This document shows positions 1 to 7,100 of a DNA stretch of 16,522 nt, in pieces. Location: positions 1 to 16,522 of the forward strand of contig CALWXY010000171.1 in the NCBI GenBank assembly GCA_944385595.1, read 5' to 3'. How positions within the stretch are numbered: position 1 is the stretch's first letter; each line of letters begins with the position of its first letter. The position numbers and the translations under genes are program-made. The notes below the pieces were generated by a model. The model was not told the origin of the DNA and did not search any database. It worked only from the letters and a program-made list of their open reading frames with translations. The DNA comes from an uncultured Oscillospiraceae bacterium. GTDB lineage: Bacteria; Bacillota; Clostridia; Oscillospirales; Oscillospiraceae.

Positions 1-194
1 TTATAACTATTTTTTCCGGCTTCACCGCCCGCGGCGCCCTCTCCGATTTCCTCGGCGATCTGATTACCATCGAAACCCCGTCGCCTGACGGAGTCCAGCG
101 CGCCATTGACGGCTGGTTCGAGGATTCTGACGAGCTGCCCGATAAAATCGAGGGCTGGCTCAACGACGTCGTCGATGTCGTCGACGGTATGTAA
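1..194 (+). CDS. 3' end of an unrecognised protein (partial at window start)
   Basis: An open frame enters from the left edge (first whole codon at position 3) and ends at TAA 192-194, giving the last 63 residues of a protein whose start lies outside the window. The visible tail is acidic, contains GW-type spaced tryptophans (DGWF, EGWL) and ends in a run rich in Asp and Val. It has C-ending codons typical of coding sequence here and is followed 9 bases later by a clear terminator, which supports a real gene end. No motif allows a family assignment. It converges on the radical SAM gene on the other strand. Confidence 0.6.
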   Translation, partial: ITIFSGFTARGALSDFLGDLITIETPSPDGVQRAIDGWFEDSDELPDKIEGWLNDVVDVVDGM

Positions 195-203
195 AAATTA
201 AAA

Positions 204-237
204 CCGGCGCTCTCGTTTGAGAGCGCCGGCTTTTTCT
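204..237. terminator. Bidirectional Rho-independent terminator
   Basis: A perfect 11-bp stem (204-214 with 219-229) with a 4-base loop is followed by TTTTT on the plus strand. On the minus strand the same hairpin is followed by a T-rich run (complement of 192-203). It can therefore end both the partial plus-strand gene and the convergent radical SAM gene, whose stop codon is at 241-243. Confidence 0.85.
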
Positions 238-240
238 TCA

Positions 241-1320
241 TTAAAGATGGAAGTCGTCCGGCAGCCAGCTCTGGCCGGGCTCGAGCTTTACTGAAAATGT
301 TCGGCCGAGGTCGGCCCTGTTTTTCGCCTCGTGGTATTTCATCACCAGCTCGCCGTTCAGCTCGCCGAGCAGTTCGATTTTGCCGGTGACATGCGACATG
401 CAGTATTTGAGGCTTTTGCCGAAGCCGTTCTGCAGCGCCTTGGCGCTCTCGACTATGCGGACGCCGTCGGCCAGGGAGACCTGGAACTGGTTTTTGACGC
501 CGGTCACCGGGCGGCACTGGAATATGTAGTAAGGCGCAACTCCGGCGGCGATGAGCCTGTGCAGCAGCTCTGCCATGACCTCCGGGTCGTCGTTCACGCC
601 GCGCAGCAGCACCGTCTGATTGCGGAGGGTGACGCCGCGCATGCGCAGCTCGTCCAGCGACTTCACGGCCTCCGGCGTCAGCTCGCGGGGGTGGTTGAAC
701 TGACAGACGACGCAGATGTGCTTCTTCGAGGCGTAGGCGGCGAACACGCTGAGCAGCTCTGGGTCGCCGGTGATGCGCTCCGGGAGGACAACCGGGATTC
801 TGGAGCCGAAGCGGATGAAGTCTATGTGGTCGATGGCCGTGAACAGCTCAAGATAGCGGCGTATCAGGGAGGTCGGATTCATGAGCGAGTCGCCGCCGGA
901 TATGAGGACGTTGGAGATCTCCGGGTCGTTTCTCACATAGTCGGCAATCTCGCCGAGATGCTCCGCGACCTCCTCGCTGCCGAGGCCGACGAGCCGTTTG
1001 CGGAAGCAGTGGCGGCAGTACATTGCGCACTGGTTCGTCGAGAGAATCATGACCGTCTCGCGGTACTTGTGCTGCATGCCCGGCAGTTTGGTGTTGGACT
1101 GCTCGCCGCTGGTGTCGAAGCTGCCGTCCCTGTCCGTCTCAAAGAGGGAGGGGATACACATGCGTCTTATCGGGTCATCCGGGTCGGAAAAATCTATCAG
1201 CTTCAGATAGTAGTCCGGTATGCGCATGGGGTATTCACACAGCAGGCGCTCAAGCGCGGCCTCCTTTTCAGGCTCAAAGCCGATAAACGGCCTCAAATCT
1301 TTCATAGTGGTGTAGGTCAT
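241..1320 (-). CDS. KamA-family radical SAM protein (lysine 2,3-aminomutase-like)
   Basis: A 359-residue protein with the radical SAM cluster motif CxxxCxxC at C98, C102 and C105, followed by SGGD at 141-144 and blocks shared with lysine 2,3-aminomutase (FGSRIPVVLPERIT, FNHPRELTPEA, LLRGVNDDPEVM). Family members bind a 4Fe-4S cluster, SAM and PLP and move an amino group between adjacent carbons. K314, in a SHVTGKIE context, lines up with the PLP lysine, and R107 lines up with the arginine that holds the substrate carboxylate. The two aspartates that bind the lysine side-chain amine in true aminomutases appear replaced by R270 and C307, so lysine is an unlikely substrate. At 359 residues it is shorter than clostridial KAM (about 416) and near EpmB in size, but no elongation factor P genes are nearby. 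The start at 1320 has an AAAGGAG site 7 bases upstream. It appears monocistronic. Family certain, substrate unknown. Confidence 0.88.
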   Translation of the reverse strand: MTYTTMKDLRPFIGFEPEKEAALERLLCEYPMRIPDYYLKLIDFSDPDDPIRRMCIPSLFETDRDGSFDTSGEQSNTKLPGMQHKYRETVMILSTNQCAMYCRHCFRKRLVGLGSEEVAEHLGEIADYVRNDPEISNVLISGGDSLMNPTSLIRRYLELFTAIDHIDFIRFGSRIPVVLPERITGDPELLSVFAAYASKKHICVVCQFNHPRELTPEAVKSLDELRMRGVTLRNQTVLLRGVNDDPEVMAELLHRLIAAGVAPYYIFQCRPVTGVKNQFQVSLADGVRIVESAKALQNGFGKSLKYCMSHVTGKIELLGELNGELVMKYHEAKNRADLGRTFSVKLEPGQSWLPDDFHL

Positions 1321-1362
1321 GATTTTCTCCTTTCCATTAACACATTCATACTTTACACTGCT

Positions 1363-1368
1363 ATTTTA
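1363..1368 (-). promoter_or_regulatory. Possible extended -10 promoter for the radical SAM gene
   Basis: On the minus strand TGTTAAAAT fits an extended -10 box (TG, one base, TAAAAT). No good -35 is seen at the right distance. The start codon is about 43 bases downstream. A 7-bp inverted repeat, TTTCATT (1387-1393) and AATGAAA (1399-1405), lies just upstream in the -35 region and could bind a regulator. Both assignments are weak. Confidence 0.4.
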
Positions 1369-1514
1369 ACATAGAACTCGCTCCAATTTCATTAAGAAAA
1401 TGAAAAATTGCTGCAAAAGCGTTTCAAATAATGCAGATAATTCATCATATTTGACGCTGTGCAGCTTGGGCGCCAGGGTTGTGAATATTCCGCGCCGACA
1501 ATGACAGCTCGGTC

Positions 1515-1543
1515 TTGACTTAATAAAGTAAATCGTATATAAT
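1515..1543 (+). promoter_or_regulatory. Near-consensus sigma-A promoter of the aldolase-like gene
   Basis: TTGACT at 1515-1520, a 17-base spacer and a perfect TATAAT at 1538-1543 form one of the strongest promoters in the window. Transcription should begin near 1550, leaving a leader of about 52 bases. The rest of the 276-base gap between the divergent genes (1321-1596) holds only the weak minus promoter and small inverted repeats. Confidence 0.85.
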
Positions 1544-1546
1544 TTA

Positions 1547-1560
1547 TAAGGATATCCTTA
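1547..1560. promoter_or_regulatory. 14-bp perfect palindrome at the predicted transcription start (operator candidate)
   Basis: TAAGGATATCCTTA is an exact palindrome whose centre falls about 4 bases past the predicted start of transcription of the aldolase-like gene. A repressor bound here would block the promoter. The binding protein is not identifiable; the palindrome is seen directly, the operator role is inferred. Confidence 0.45.
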
Positions 1561-1602
1561 AAAGATACGCTTATATATTTTTTACTGAAAGAGGTAATGG
1601 AT

Positions 1603-2409
1603 ATGGCAATGAAAGAAAACAAACTGAGACAGCTCCTGAACGAGGGCAAGCCCTCCGTCAGCACCCGTCTGTGGAGCCCCTGGGCTTTCTACTCTGAGGC
1701 CCTTGCCTCCACCGGCAAGTTCGACTACATGGAGTTCGTCGCTGAATACGCCCCCTTCACCCAGTACGATCTGGAGAATATGTGCCGAGCCTCCGAGCTC
1801 TACAACATGGGCTCCATGATGAAGGTCGACTTCCAGTCCCGCGGCTACTTCGCTCAGAAGGCCGTCTGCGCCGGCTTCCAGGCCATCATGTTCGCCGACC
1901 ACGAGTCCTGCGACCAGGTCCGTGAGTCCGTCAAGATGATGAAGCCCAAGACCCCCCAGGACGGCGGCATCTTCGGCTACCCCAACCGCCGCTACATCGG
2001 CTGCCAGTCCCACATCAGCCAGATGGCCCACGCTCAGCGTCTGCGCGACATCGTCCTCAGCTTCATGATTGAGAAGCACGAGACCGTCGAGAACATCGAC
2101 GAGCTCTGCTCCATCCCCGGCGTCGACATGATTCAGTTCGGCCCCTCCGACTACTGCATGAGCCTCGGCTACAACCGCAACGACTATGTCAACGAGTTCA
2201 AAGAGGCTGAGCGCAAGTGCATCAAGGCCGCTCTGGCCCACGGTGTGCAGCCCCGCTGCGAGATCGGCACCGCCGACGACGCCAAGTACTACATCGACCT
2301 CGGCGTCCGTCACTTCAGCATCGGCGACCAGTTCAAGGTCATCAAGGCTTTCTGGGACAAGGAAGGCGAGAAGATGGCTCAGGTCCTCGCCGACGAGAAG
2401 ATTATCTGA
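1603..2409 (+). CDS. HpcH/HpaI aldolase-fold protein with altered active site
   Basis: A 268-residue TIM-barrel protein of the HpcH/HpaI class II aldolase family, which splits or forms 2-keto-hydroxy acids with pyruvate using a divalent metal. The metal ligands are visible as E157 (FMIEKHETV) and D183 (FGPSDYCMSLGY). Other family positions differ: the segment matching DGEHAPN in E. coli HpaI reads VAEYAPF, so the Asp-His pair is lost and Y49 replaces His, and K74 replaces the pyruvate-binding Arg. ATG 1597 sits only 2 bases from the AGAGG site; ATG 1603 has 8-base spacing and is preferred. Codons are strongly biased (Phe is TTC throughout, Lys mostly AAG, no ATA Ile seen), and with the near-consensus promoter this suggests high expression. 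It stands alone between a promoter and a terminator. Fold confident, reaction unknown. Confidence 0.85.
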   Translation: MAMKENKLRQLLNEGKPSVSTRLWSPWAFYSEALASTGKFDYMEFVAEYAPFTQYDLENMCRASELYNMGSMMKVDFQSRGYFAQKAVCAGFQAIMFADHESCDQVRESVKMMKPKTPQDGGIFGYPNRRYIGCQSHISQMAHAQRLRDIVLSFMIEKHETVENIDELCSIPGVDMIQFGPSDYCMSLGYNRNDYVNEFKEAERKCIKAALAHGVQPRCEIGTADDAKYYIDLGVRHFSIGDQFKVIKAFWDKEGEKMAQVLADEKII

Positions 2410-2428
2410 GATTACCTCATATAAAGCG

Positions 2429-2457
2429 AGAGCGCCCCGCACGGGGCGCTCTTTTTC
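2429..2457 (+). terminator. Rho-independent terminator of the aldolase-like gene
   Basis: A perfect 10-bp GC-rich stem (2429-2438 with 2443-2452), loop GCAC, followed by a run of five T. It directly abuts the -35 box of the next promoter. Confidence 0.88.
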
Positions 2458-2486
2458 TTGACAAGCCGGTGTAAATCGTGGATAAT
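2458..2486 (+). promoter_or_regulatory. Promoter of csoR
   Basis: TTGACA at 2458-2463, a 17-base spacer and GATAAT at 2481-2486. The -35 begins right after the preceding terminator's T-run. No G-tract palindrome like the one before the ATPase gene is present here. Confidence 0.75.
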
Positions 2487-2515
2487 TAGCTCAGTATTCT
2501 ATGGGAGGCTTTGCT

Positions 2516-2791
2516 ATGAGACAGTGCATGGACGCCGAAAATCTGCACAGAAGGCTCAAAAAAATCATCGGTCAGGTTCAGGCCATAGACCGCATGGTGG
2601 ATGAGGACGTGCCGTGCGAGGATATACTCGCCCAGATTAATGCGGCAAAATCTGCTCTGCACAAGGCCGGTCAGGTCGTGCTGGAGGGGCACATCAAGCA
2701 CTGTGTGCGCGACGGCATAGAGCACGGCGACGCTGACAAGACCATCCAGAGCTTCACCAAGGCCGTCGAGCGCTTTGCAAATATGAAATAA
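2516..2791 (+). CDS. csoR: CsoR-type copper-sensing repressor
   Basis: A 91-residue all-helical regulator of the CsoR/RcnR (DUF156) family. It carries the Cu(I) ligand pattern C34, H59, C63, with the spacings 25 and 4 of characterised CsoR proteins; this separates it from FrmR-type (Glu at the third site) and CstR-type (two cysteines) members. In the family, apo-protein binds G/C-tract operators upstream of copper export genes and lets go on binding Cu(I). The next gene is a metal-pumping ATPase preceded by a G/C-tract palindrome, which fits this role. ATG 2501 is in frame but overlaps the GGGAGG ribosome site at 2503-2508; ATG 2516, 7 bases behind that site, is the likely start. It has its own promoter and terminator, so it is transcribed apart from the ATPase. 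Confidence 0.92.
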   Translation: MRQCMDAENLHRRLKKIIGQVQAIDRMVDEDVPCEDILAQINAAKSALHKAGQVVLEGHIKHCVRDGIEHGDADKTIQSFTKAVERFANMK

Positions 2792-2795
2792 ATCC

Positions 2796-2820
2796 AGCCG
2801 GCTCGCGCCGGCTTTTTCTT
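2796..2820 (+). terminator. Rho-independent terminator of csoR
   Basis: A 7-bp GC stem (2796-2802 with 2807-2813), loop TCGC, followed by TTTTTCTT. It separates csoR from the ATPase gene, which has its own promoter. Confidence 0.82.
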
Positions 2821-2827
2821 TATCTCC

Positions 2828-2856
2828 TTGACAACCTATGGGGGTATATGTATACT
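2828..2856 (+). promoter_or_regulatory. Promoter of the metal ATPase gene, embedded in its operator
   Basis: TTGACA at 2828-2833, a 17-base spacer and TATACT at 2851-2856. The spacer and -10 box lie inside the left half and centre of the palindrome at 2835-2875, so repressor binding and RNA polymerase binding should exclude each other. Confidence 0.85.
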
Positions 2857-2875
2857 GTACATATACCCCCATAGG
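2835..2875. promoter_or_regulatory. 41-bp palindrome, probable CsoR operator
   Basis: Two perfect 18-bp arms (2835-2852 and 2858-2875) flank a 5-base centre. Each arm carries a run of five G (left, 2840-2844) or five C (right, 2866-2870) next to an AT-rich TATAT stretch, the kind of G/C-tract symmetry known for CsoR operators. It covers the -10 box of the ATPase promoter. Binding by the adjacent CsoR is inferred. Confidence 0.75.
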
Positions 2876-2890
2876 TAAGGAGGAATGGAA

Positions 2891-4708
2891 TTGGAAAAGC
2901 TTGAAAAGCTGCTCGAGTGGGGTGGCCTGAGGCGCGATATCGCACTCATAGCCGTCTCCGGCGCGGCGCTGATACTCAGCATGGCGGCGCCGGAGGCTCT
3001 GCCGTTTGACAGCGCATGGATAGCCGTTGTGCTATGCGGCCTGCCGATAGTGGCCGAGGCGGCAATGGGGCTGATACGCTCATTCGACATAAAGGCCGAC
3101 CTTTTGGTGTCGATAGCCCTGATTGCCTCGCTGCTCATTGGCGACTATTTCGCGGCGGGGGAGATAGCGTTCATCATGCAGCTCGGCGCGCTTTTGGAGG
3201 ACATAACCGTCTCGCGGGCGCGGGCTGGCATTGAGCGTCTGGTGAAGCTCACCCCGCAGACCGCGCGGCGGCTGAGCGGAGAAATCATATCCGTCGATGA
3301 GATCAAAACTGGCGAGCTGCTGCGTGTTCTCCCGGGCGAGACCGTCCCGGCGGACGGAGTCATCGTCGCGGGGCTGAGCTCCATAGACGAGTCGCTGATG
3401 ACCGGCGAATCCGCGCCGGTGGACAGAGGAGTGGGCGACGAGGTCACCGGCGGCACGGTCAATCTCTTCGGCAGCTTTGACATGCGCGCCACCAGAGTTG
3501 GCGAGGACAGCTCCATACAGCGCATGATAGAGCTGGTGCGCTCCGCCGACGCCGGCAAGGCAAAGATAGTCGGCGCCGCCGACCGCTGGGCTACATGGAT
3601 AGTCGTGGCGGCGCTGAGCACAGCCGTGCTCACGGGCTTTATCACCGGCGAGCTGATACGCGCCGTCACAGTGCTGGTCGGTTTCTGCCCCTGTGCTCTG
3701 GGGCTCGCACCGCCCACGGCCAGAGGCGCCGCCATAGGCAAGGCCTCGCAGCACCACATGCTCGTGCGCGAGGGCGACGCGCTGGAGCGCCTCGCCGATG
3801 TGAAAACCGTCTGCTTCGACAAGACCGGCACGCTCACAGTCGGCAGGCCGCGGGTGCGCGCCGTCCACAGCTGCTGCTCACTGAGCGAGGAGGAGCTGTT
3901 CCGGCTGGCGGCCTGTCTGGAGTCGCGGTCGGAGCATCCGCTCGGCCGCGCGATAACGGCCTCTTACGGCGAAATCGACGCCGAGGCGGAGGAATTCCGT
4001 ATGCTGCCCGGCAGGGGAGTCAGCGGCAGAGTCGACGGCATGGCGCTGCTGATTGGAAACTCCGCCATGCTGGAGGAGGGCGGCATTGCTCTGCCGGACG
4101 GCGGCGGCTTCGAGCAGGACGGCGACACGCTGATATACATGTCGATTGACGGCCAACCGGCGGGCATACTCGCGCTCTCGGATGAGCTGCGCCCCGGTTC
4201 GGCAGAGGTGATAGAGCGCCTTCGCGCAGCCGGAGCCGAGCCCGTGCTGCTCACCGGCGACAGGGAGGCCGTCGCCCGCCACGCCGCCGCGCAGCTGGGG
4301 CTGCGGGAATACAGGGCCGCGTGCCGCCCGGAGGAGAAGCTGGAATACATAGCGGAGCACGCCCCGGCCTGCATGGTGGGCGACGGCGTGAACGACGCCC
4401 CGGCGCTTAAAAAAGCGCACGTCGGCATAGCCATGGGAGCCGCGGGCAGCGACATTGCCGTCGACGCGGCGGACATAGCCCTGGTCAGCGACGACATATC
4501 CGAGCTGCCGCACCTCATTCTGCTGTCGCGGCGCATGATGCGGGTCATCAGGGCGAACATCTGCTTTTCCATGGCGCTGAATTTTGCCGCCGTTGTCCTG
4601 GCGGTCATCGGCGGCATAGACCCCGTCGCCGGGGCGCTGGTGCACAACGCAGGCTCGGTGCTGGTCATTGCAAACTCGGCGCTTCTGCTAAGGTGGCGCA
4701 GCAAATAA
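2891..4708 (+). CDS. copA: Heavy-metal P1B-type ATPase (probable copper exporter)
   Basis: A 605-residue membrane pump with the P-type motifs in order: TGES at 171, CPC in the sixth membrane helix at 266-268 (FCPCALGLAPPTA), phosphorylated DKTGTLT from D310, an SEHPLGRAI nucleotide-binding His-Pro block, and GDGVNDAP at 497-504. It uses ATP to export soft metal ions. CPC and the CsoR/palindrome context point to Cu(I). Unlike most CopA proteins it has no N-terminal HMA domain (no GMxCxxC), and the last helix has HNAGSVLVIANS (H585, N586) rather than the Met/Ser pattern of typical Cu(I) pumps, so the metal is not settled. ATG 2885 is only one base from the AAGGAGG site; TTG 2891, 7 bases away, is the more likely start. 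Ends at a terminator shared with glgP. Confidence 0.85.
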   Translation: MEKLEKLLEWGGLRRDIALIAVSGAALILSMAAPEALPFDSAWIAVVLCGLPIVAEAAMGLIRSFDIKADLLVSIALIASLLIGDYFAAGEIAFIMQLGALLEDITVSRARAGIERLVKLTPQTARRLSGEIISVDEIKTGELLRVLPGETVPADGVIVAGLSSIDESLMTGESAPVDRGVGDEVTGGTVNLFGSFDMRATRVGEDSSIQRMIELVRSADAGKAKIVGAADRWATWIVVAALSTAVLTGFITGELIRAVTVLVGFCPCALGLAPPTARGAAIGKASQHHMLVREGDALERLADVKTVCFDKTGTLTVGRPRVRAVHSCCSLSEEELFRLAACLESRSEHPLGRAITASYGEIDAEAEEFRMLPGRGVSGRVDGMALLIGNSAMLEEGGIALPDGGGFEQDGDTLIYMSIDGQPAGILALSDELRPGSAEVIERLRAAGAEPVLLTGDREAVARHAAAQLGLREYRAACRPEEKLEYIAEHAPACMVGDGVNDAPALKKAHVGIAMGAAGSDIAVDAADIALVSDDISELPHLILLSRRMMRVIRANICFSMALNFAAVVLAVIGGIDPVAGALVHNAGSVLVIANSALLLRWRSK

Positions 4709-4738
4709 AAAAAGGAGCGGCTGAGCCGCTCCTTTTTT
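4707..4738. terminator. Bidirectional terminator between the ATPase gene and glgP
   Basis: An 8-bp stem (4714-4721 with 4725-4732) with a 3-base loop has an A-run on its left and a T-run on its right, so it is a terminator read from either side. It starts inside the ATPase stop codon and ends 4 bases before the glgP stop. Confidence 0.88.
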
Positions 4739-4742
4739 ACTT

Positions 4743-7100
4743 TCACACGTTCCAGATATCTCTGGCGTAGTCCTTGATTGTGCGGTCGGATGAGAACTTT
4801 CCGGCGCTCGCGATGTTCATGAGGCACTTGCGGCCGAAGCTGAGCCTGTCGGCCCAGTCGTAGATGGCGCGCTTTTTGGCGTCAAGGTACATGCGGTAGT
4901 CGAGCAGGAGATAGTAGGTGTCCGGCGCCTGCCAGTTCACGCCGTAAACCAGCGAGGCGTGCAGCTCGCGCATGGCGTCGTCGCTGGGGACGGTGCCGTC
5001 GATGAGCGTGTCGATGACGCGGCGTATGCCCTCGTCGGACTCATAGATGGCCTTGGGGTCGTAGCGGCCCTTGATGGCCTCGATGTCCTCGACGGTGGAA
5101 CCGAAGATGTAGTTGTTCTCCATCCCGGCCTCCTCGACGATCTCGACGTTCGCGCCGTCGAGCGTGCCGAGGGTGACGGCGCCGTTGAGCATGAGCTTCA
5201 TGTTGCCGGTGCCGCTGGCCTCGTAGCCGGCGGGGGAGATTTGCTCGGAGATGTCGGCGGCGGGGATGATTTTCTCAGCATAGCTGCAGTTGTAGTTCTG
5301 GACGAAAACTATGCGGATTTTCTTGTTGACATCGGGGTCATTGTTGACGAGCAGGGCCATGCGGTTTATATAGCGGATGATGGCCTTGGCCCTGACGTAG
5401 TTGGAGGCCGCCTTTGCGCCGAAGATAAATGTCGTGGGCGGCATATCCTGCATCTCGCCGCGCTTGAGGGCGAGGTAGATGTCCATGATGGCGAAGGCGT
5501 TCAGCAGCTGGCGCTTGTACTCATGGAGACGCTTGATCTGCACGTCGAACACGGTGTTGGGCAGTATCTCGACGCCCTCGTGCTTTTTGATGTACTCGGC
5601 GAGCTGCTCCTTTTTGGCGAGCTTGACGTCGTTGAAGCCCCAGATGAGCCTGTCGTCGATGTTGTCCTTGAGCTGGGCGAGCATATCGAGATCTTTTAGG
5701 AAGCCCTTGCCGATTGTGCGGCGGATGAGCGTGCTGAGCTCGGGGTTGCAGAGTCCGAGCCAGCGGCGCTGGGTGATGCCGTTGGTCTTGTTCTGGAAGC
5801 GCTCGGGGTAGACGGCGTACCAGTCGCGGAAGACGCGGTTTTTGAGAATCTCGGTGTGGATGGCGGCGACGCCGTTGACATGCCTGGTGGCGTAGACGGC
5901 GAGGCGGGCCATGTGGACGGTGTTGCCGTCTATAATCTGCATGTTGTTGAACATCTCGCCGCAGATGCCGTGGGTGGCCATGCGCTCGCGCTCTCTGGCG
6001 TCGATGCGGCGGATGATGGCGGCGGTCTCGGGGCAGACGCTCTCAATAAGGCCCATATCCCAGCGCTCAAGCGCCTCGCTGAGCACGGTGTGGTTGGTGT
6101 AGCTGAATGTGTCGCGCGCTATGTTGAAGGCGCGCTCGAACTCAAGTCCCTCGAGCATGAGCAGGCGAATCAGCTCGGGTATGGCGAGGACGGGGTGGGT
6201 GTCGTTGAGCTGGAGGGCGTGGTATTTGGCAAAATCGGAGATGGTGCGGCCTCCGGCGCGGCGGTGGCGGCGGAGCAGGTCCTGCATGGTGGCGCTGCAG
6301 AGGAAATACTGCTGCTTCAGGCGCAGACGCTTGCCCTCATAGGTGCTGTCGTCGGGATAGAGGACGCTGGTGATGCTCTCGGCGAGGTTCTTGTCGCGCA
6401 TGGAGCTGACGTAGTCCTGCCTGTTGTAGGCGGCGAAATCCAGTGGATTTTCCGACTCGCTCTGCCACAGGCGGAGAGTGCCGACGTTGTTGGTGTCGTA
6501 GCCTATGACGGGCATGTCGTAGGGGACGGCAATGACGGTCTGGTCGGCCATTTTGACCTCGACGGCCTCGCCGTAGCGGCGGCAGCTCCAGGGGTCGCCG
6601 TCGCGGAGCCAGTCGTCTGCCTCCTCGACCTGGTCGCAGTTCTCGAAGGTCTGCTTGAAGAGGCCGTAGCGGTAGCGGAGGCCGTAGCCGTCGAGCGGAA
6701 CGCCGTGGGTGGCGGCGCTGTCGAGGAAGCAGGCGGCGAGGCGGCCAAGTCCGCCGTTGCCGAGTGAGGTGTCCTCTATGTCCTCGAGGCAGGCGAGGTC
6801 GACGCCCTTTTCAGCCAGCATGGCGCTGATGGTGCGCAGCACGCCGAGATTGTAGAGGTTTGAGTATATGAGCTTGCCGATAAGGAACTCGGCGCTGAGA
6901 TAGCCCGCGTGGCGGCCGGAGTCGTGGTTGCGGCGGCTGCGGTTCCAGCTGCCGGAGAGATAGTGGACGACAGCCTGCGACAGGCACTCATAAAGCTGGC
7001 GGGGCGATGCGTCCGCAATGGAAATCTGGTGGTTGCAGAAGCAGAGCTCCTCGGCCATCGCGAGTATTTTGCGGCTGCGGGTCTCACTGTCAATCAACAT
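4743..7100 (-). CDS. glgP: Glycogen/maltodextrin phosphorylase (GT35)
   Basis: A 785-residue protein that releases glucose-1-phosphate from the ends of alpha-1,4-glucans using phosphate and PLP. The PLP lysine is K635 in EASGTGNMKLMLNGA. Other family blocks are EDTSLGNGGLGRLAACFLDS (109-128), LNDTHP (298-303) and KRLHEYKRQLLN (523-534). Length is close to other bacterial phosphorylases (about 800). It is the last gene of the operon; its ATG lies inside the end of malQ (11-base overlap), with GAGGAGG 9 bases upstream inside malQ, which suggests coupled translation. With malQ it makes a glycogen or maltodextrin breakdown pair: the disproportionating enzyme rebuilds chains that phosphorylase then shortens. 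No glycogen synthesis genes are in the window. Confidence 0.96.
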   Translation of the reverse strand: MLIDSETRSRKILAMAEELCFCNHQISIADASPRQLYECLSQAVVHYLSGSWNRSRRNHDSGRHAGYLSAEFLIGKLIYSNLYNLGVLRTISAMLAEKGVDLACLEDIEDTSLGNGGLGRLAACFLDSAATHGVPLDGYGLRYRYGLFKQTFENCDQVEEADDWLRDGDPWSCRRYGEAVEVKMADQTVIAVPYDMPVIGYDTNNVGTLRLWQSESENPLDFAAYNRQDYVSSMRDKNLAESITSVLYPDDSTYEGKRLRLKQQYFLCSATMQDLLRRHRRAGGRTISDFAKYHALQLNDTHPVLAIPELIRLLMLEGLEFERAFNIARDTFSYTNHTVLSEALERWDMGLIESVCPETAAIIRRIDARERERMATHGICGEMFNNMQIIDGNTVHMARLAVYATRHVNGVAAIHTEILKNRVFRDWYAVYPERFQNKTNGITQRRWLGLCNPELSTLIRRTIGKGFLKDLDMLAQLKDNIDDRLIWGFNDVKLAKKEQLAEYIKKHEGVEILPNTVFDVQIKRLHEYKRQLLNAFAIMDIYLALKRGEMQDMPPTTFIFGAKAASNYVRAKAIIRYINRMALLVNNDPDVNKKIRIVFVQNYNCSYAEKIIPAADISEQISPAGYEASGTGNMKLMLNGAVTLGTLDGANVEIVEEAGMENNYIFGSTVEDIEAIKGRYDPKAIYESDEGIRRVIDTLIDGTVPSDDAMRELHASLVYGVNWQAPDTYYLLLDYRMYLDAKKRAIYDWADRLSFGRKCLMNIASAGKFSSDRTIKDYARDIWNV

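Noticed and set aside
241..1320. Naming the radical SAM gene as lysine 2,3-aminomutase (kamA) or epmB.
   Set aside because: Both substrate-amine aspartate positions look replaced, and there is no lysine fermentation or elongation factor P gene nearby, so only the family name is supported.
1582..2442. A 286-codon minus-strand open frame opposite the aldolase-like gene.
   Set aside because: Low-complexity Val/Ala/Asp/Leu-rich translation typical of a shadow, with no ribosome site, and it crosses the promoter leader and terminator of the real gene.
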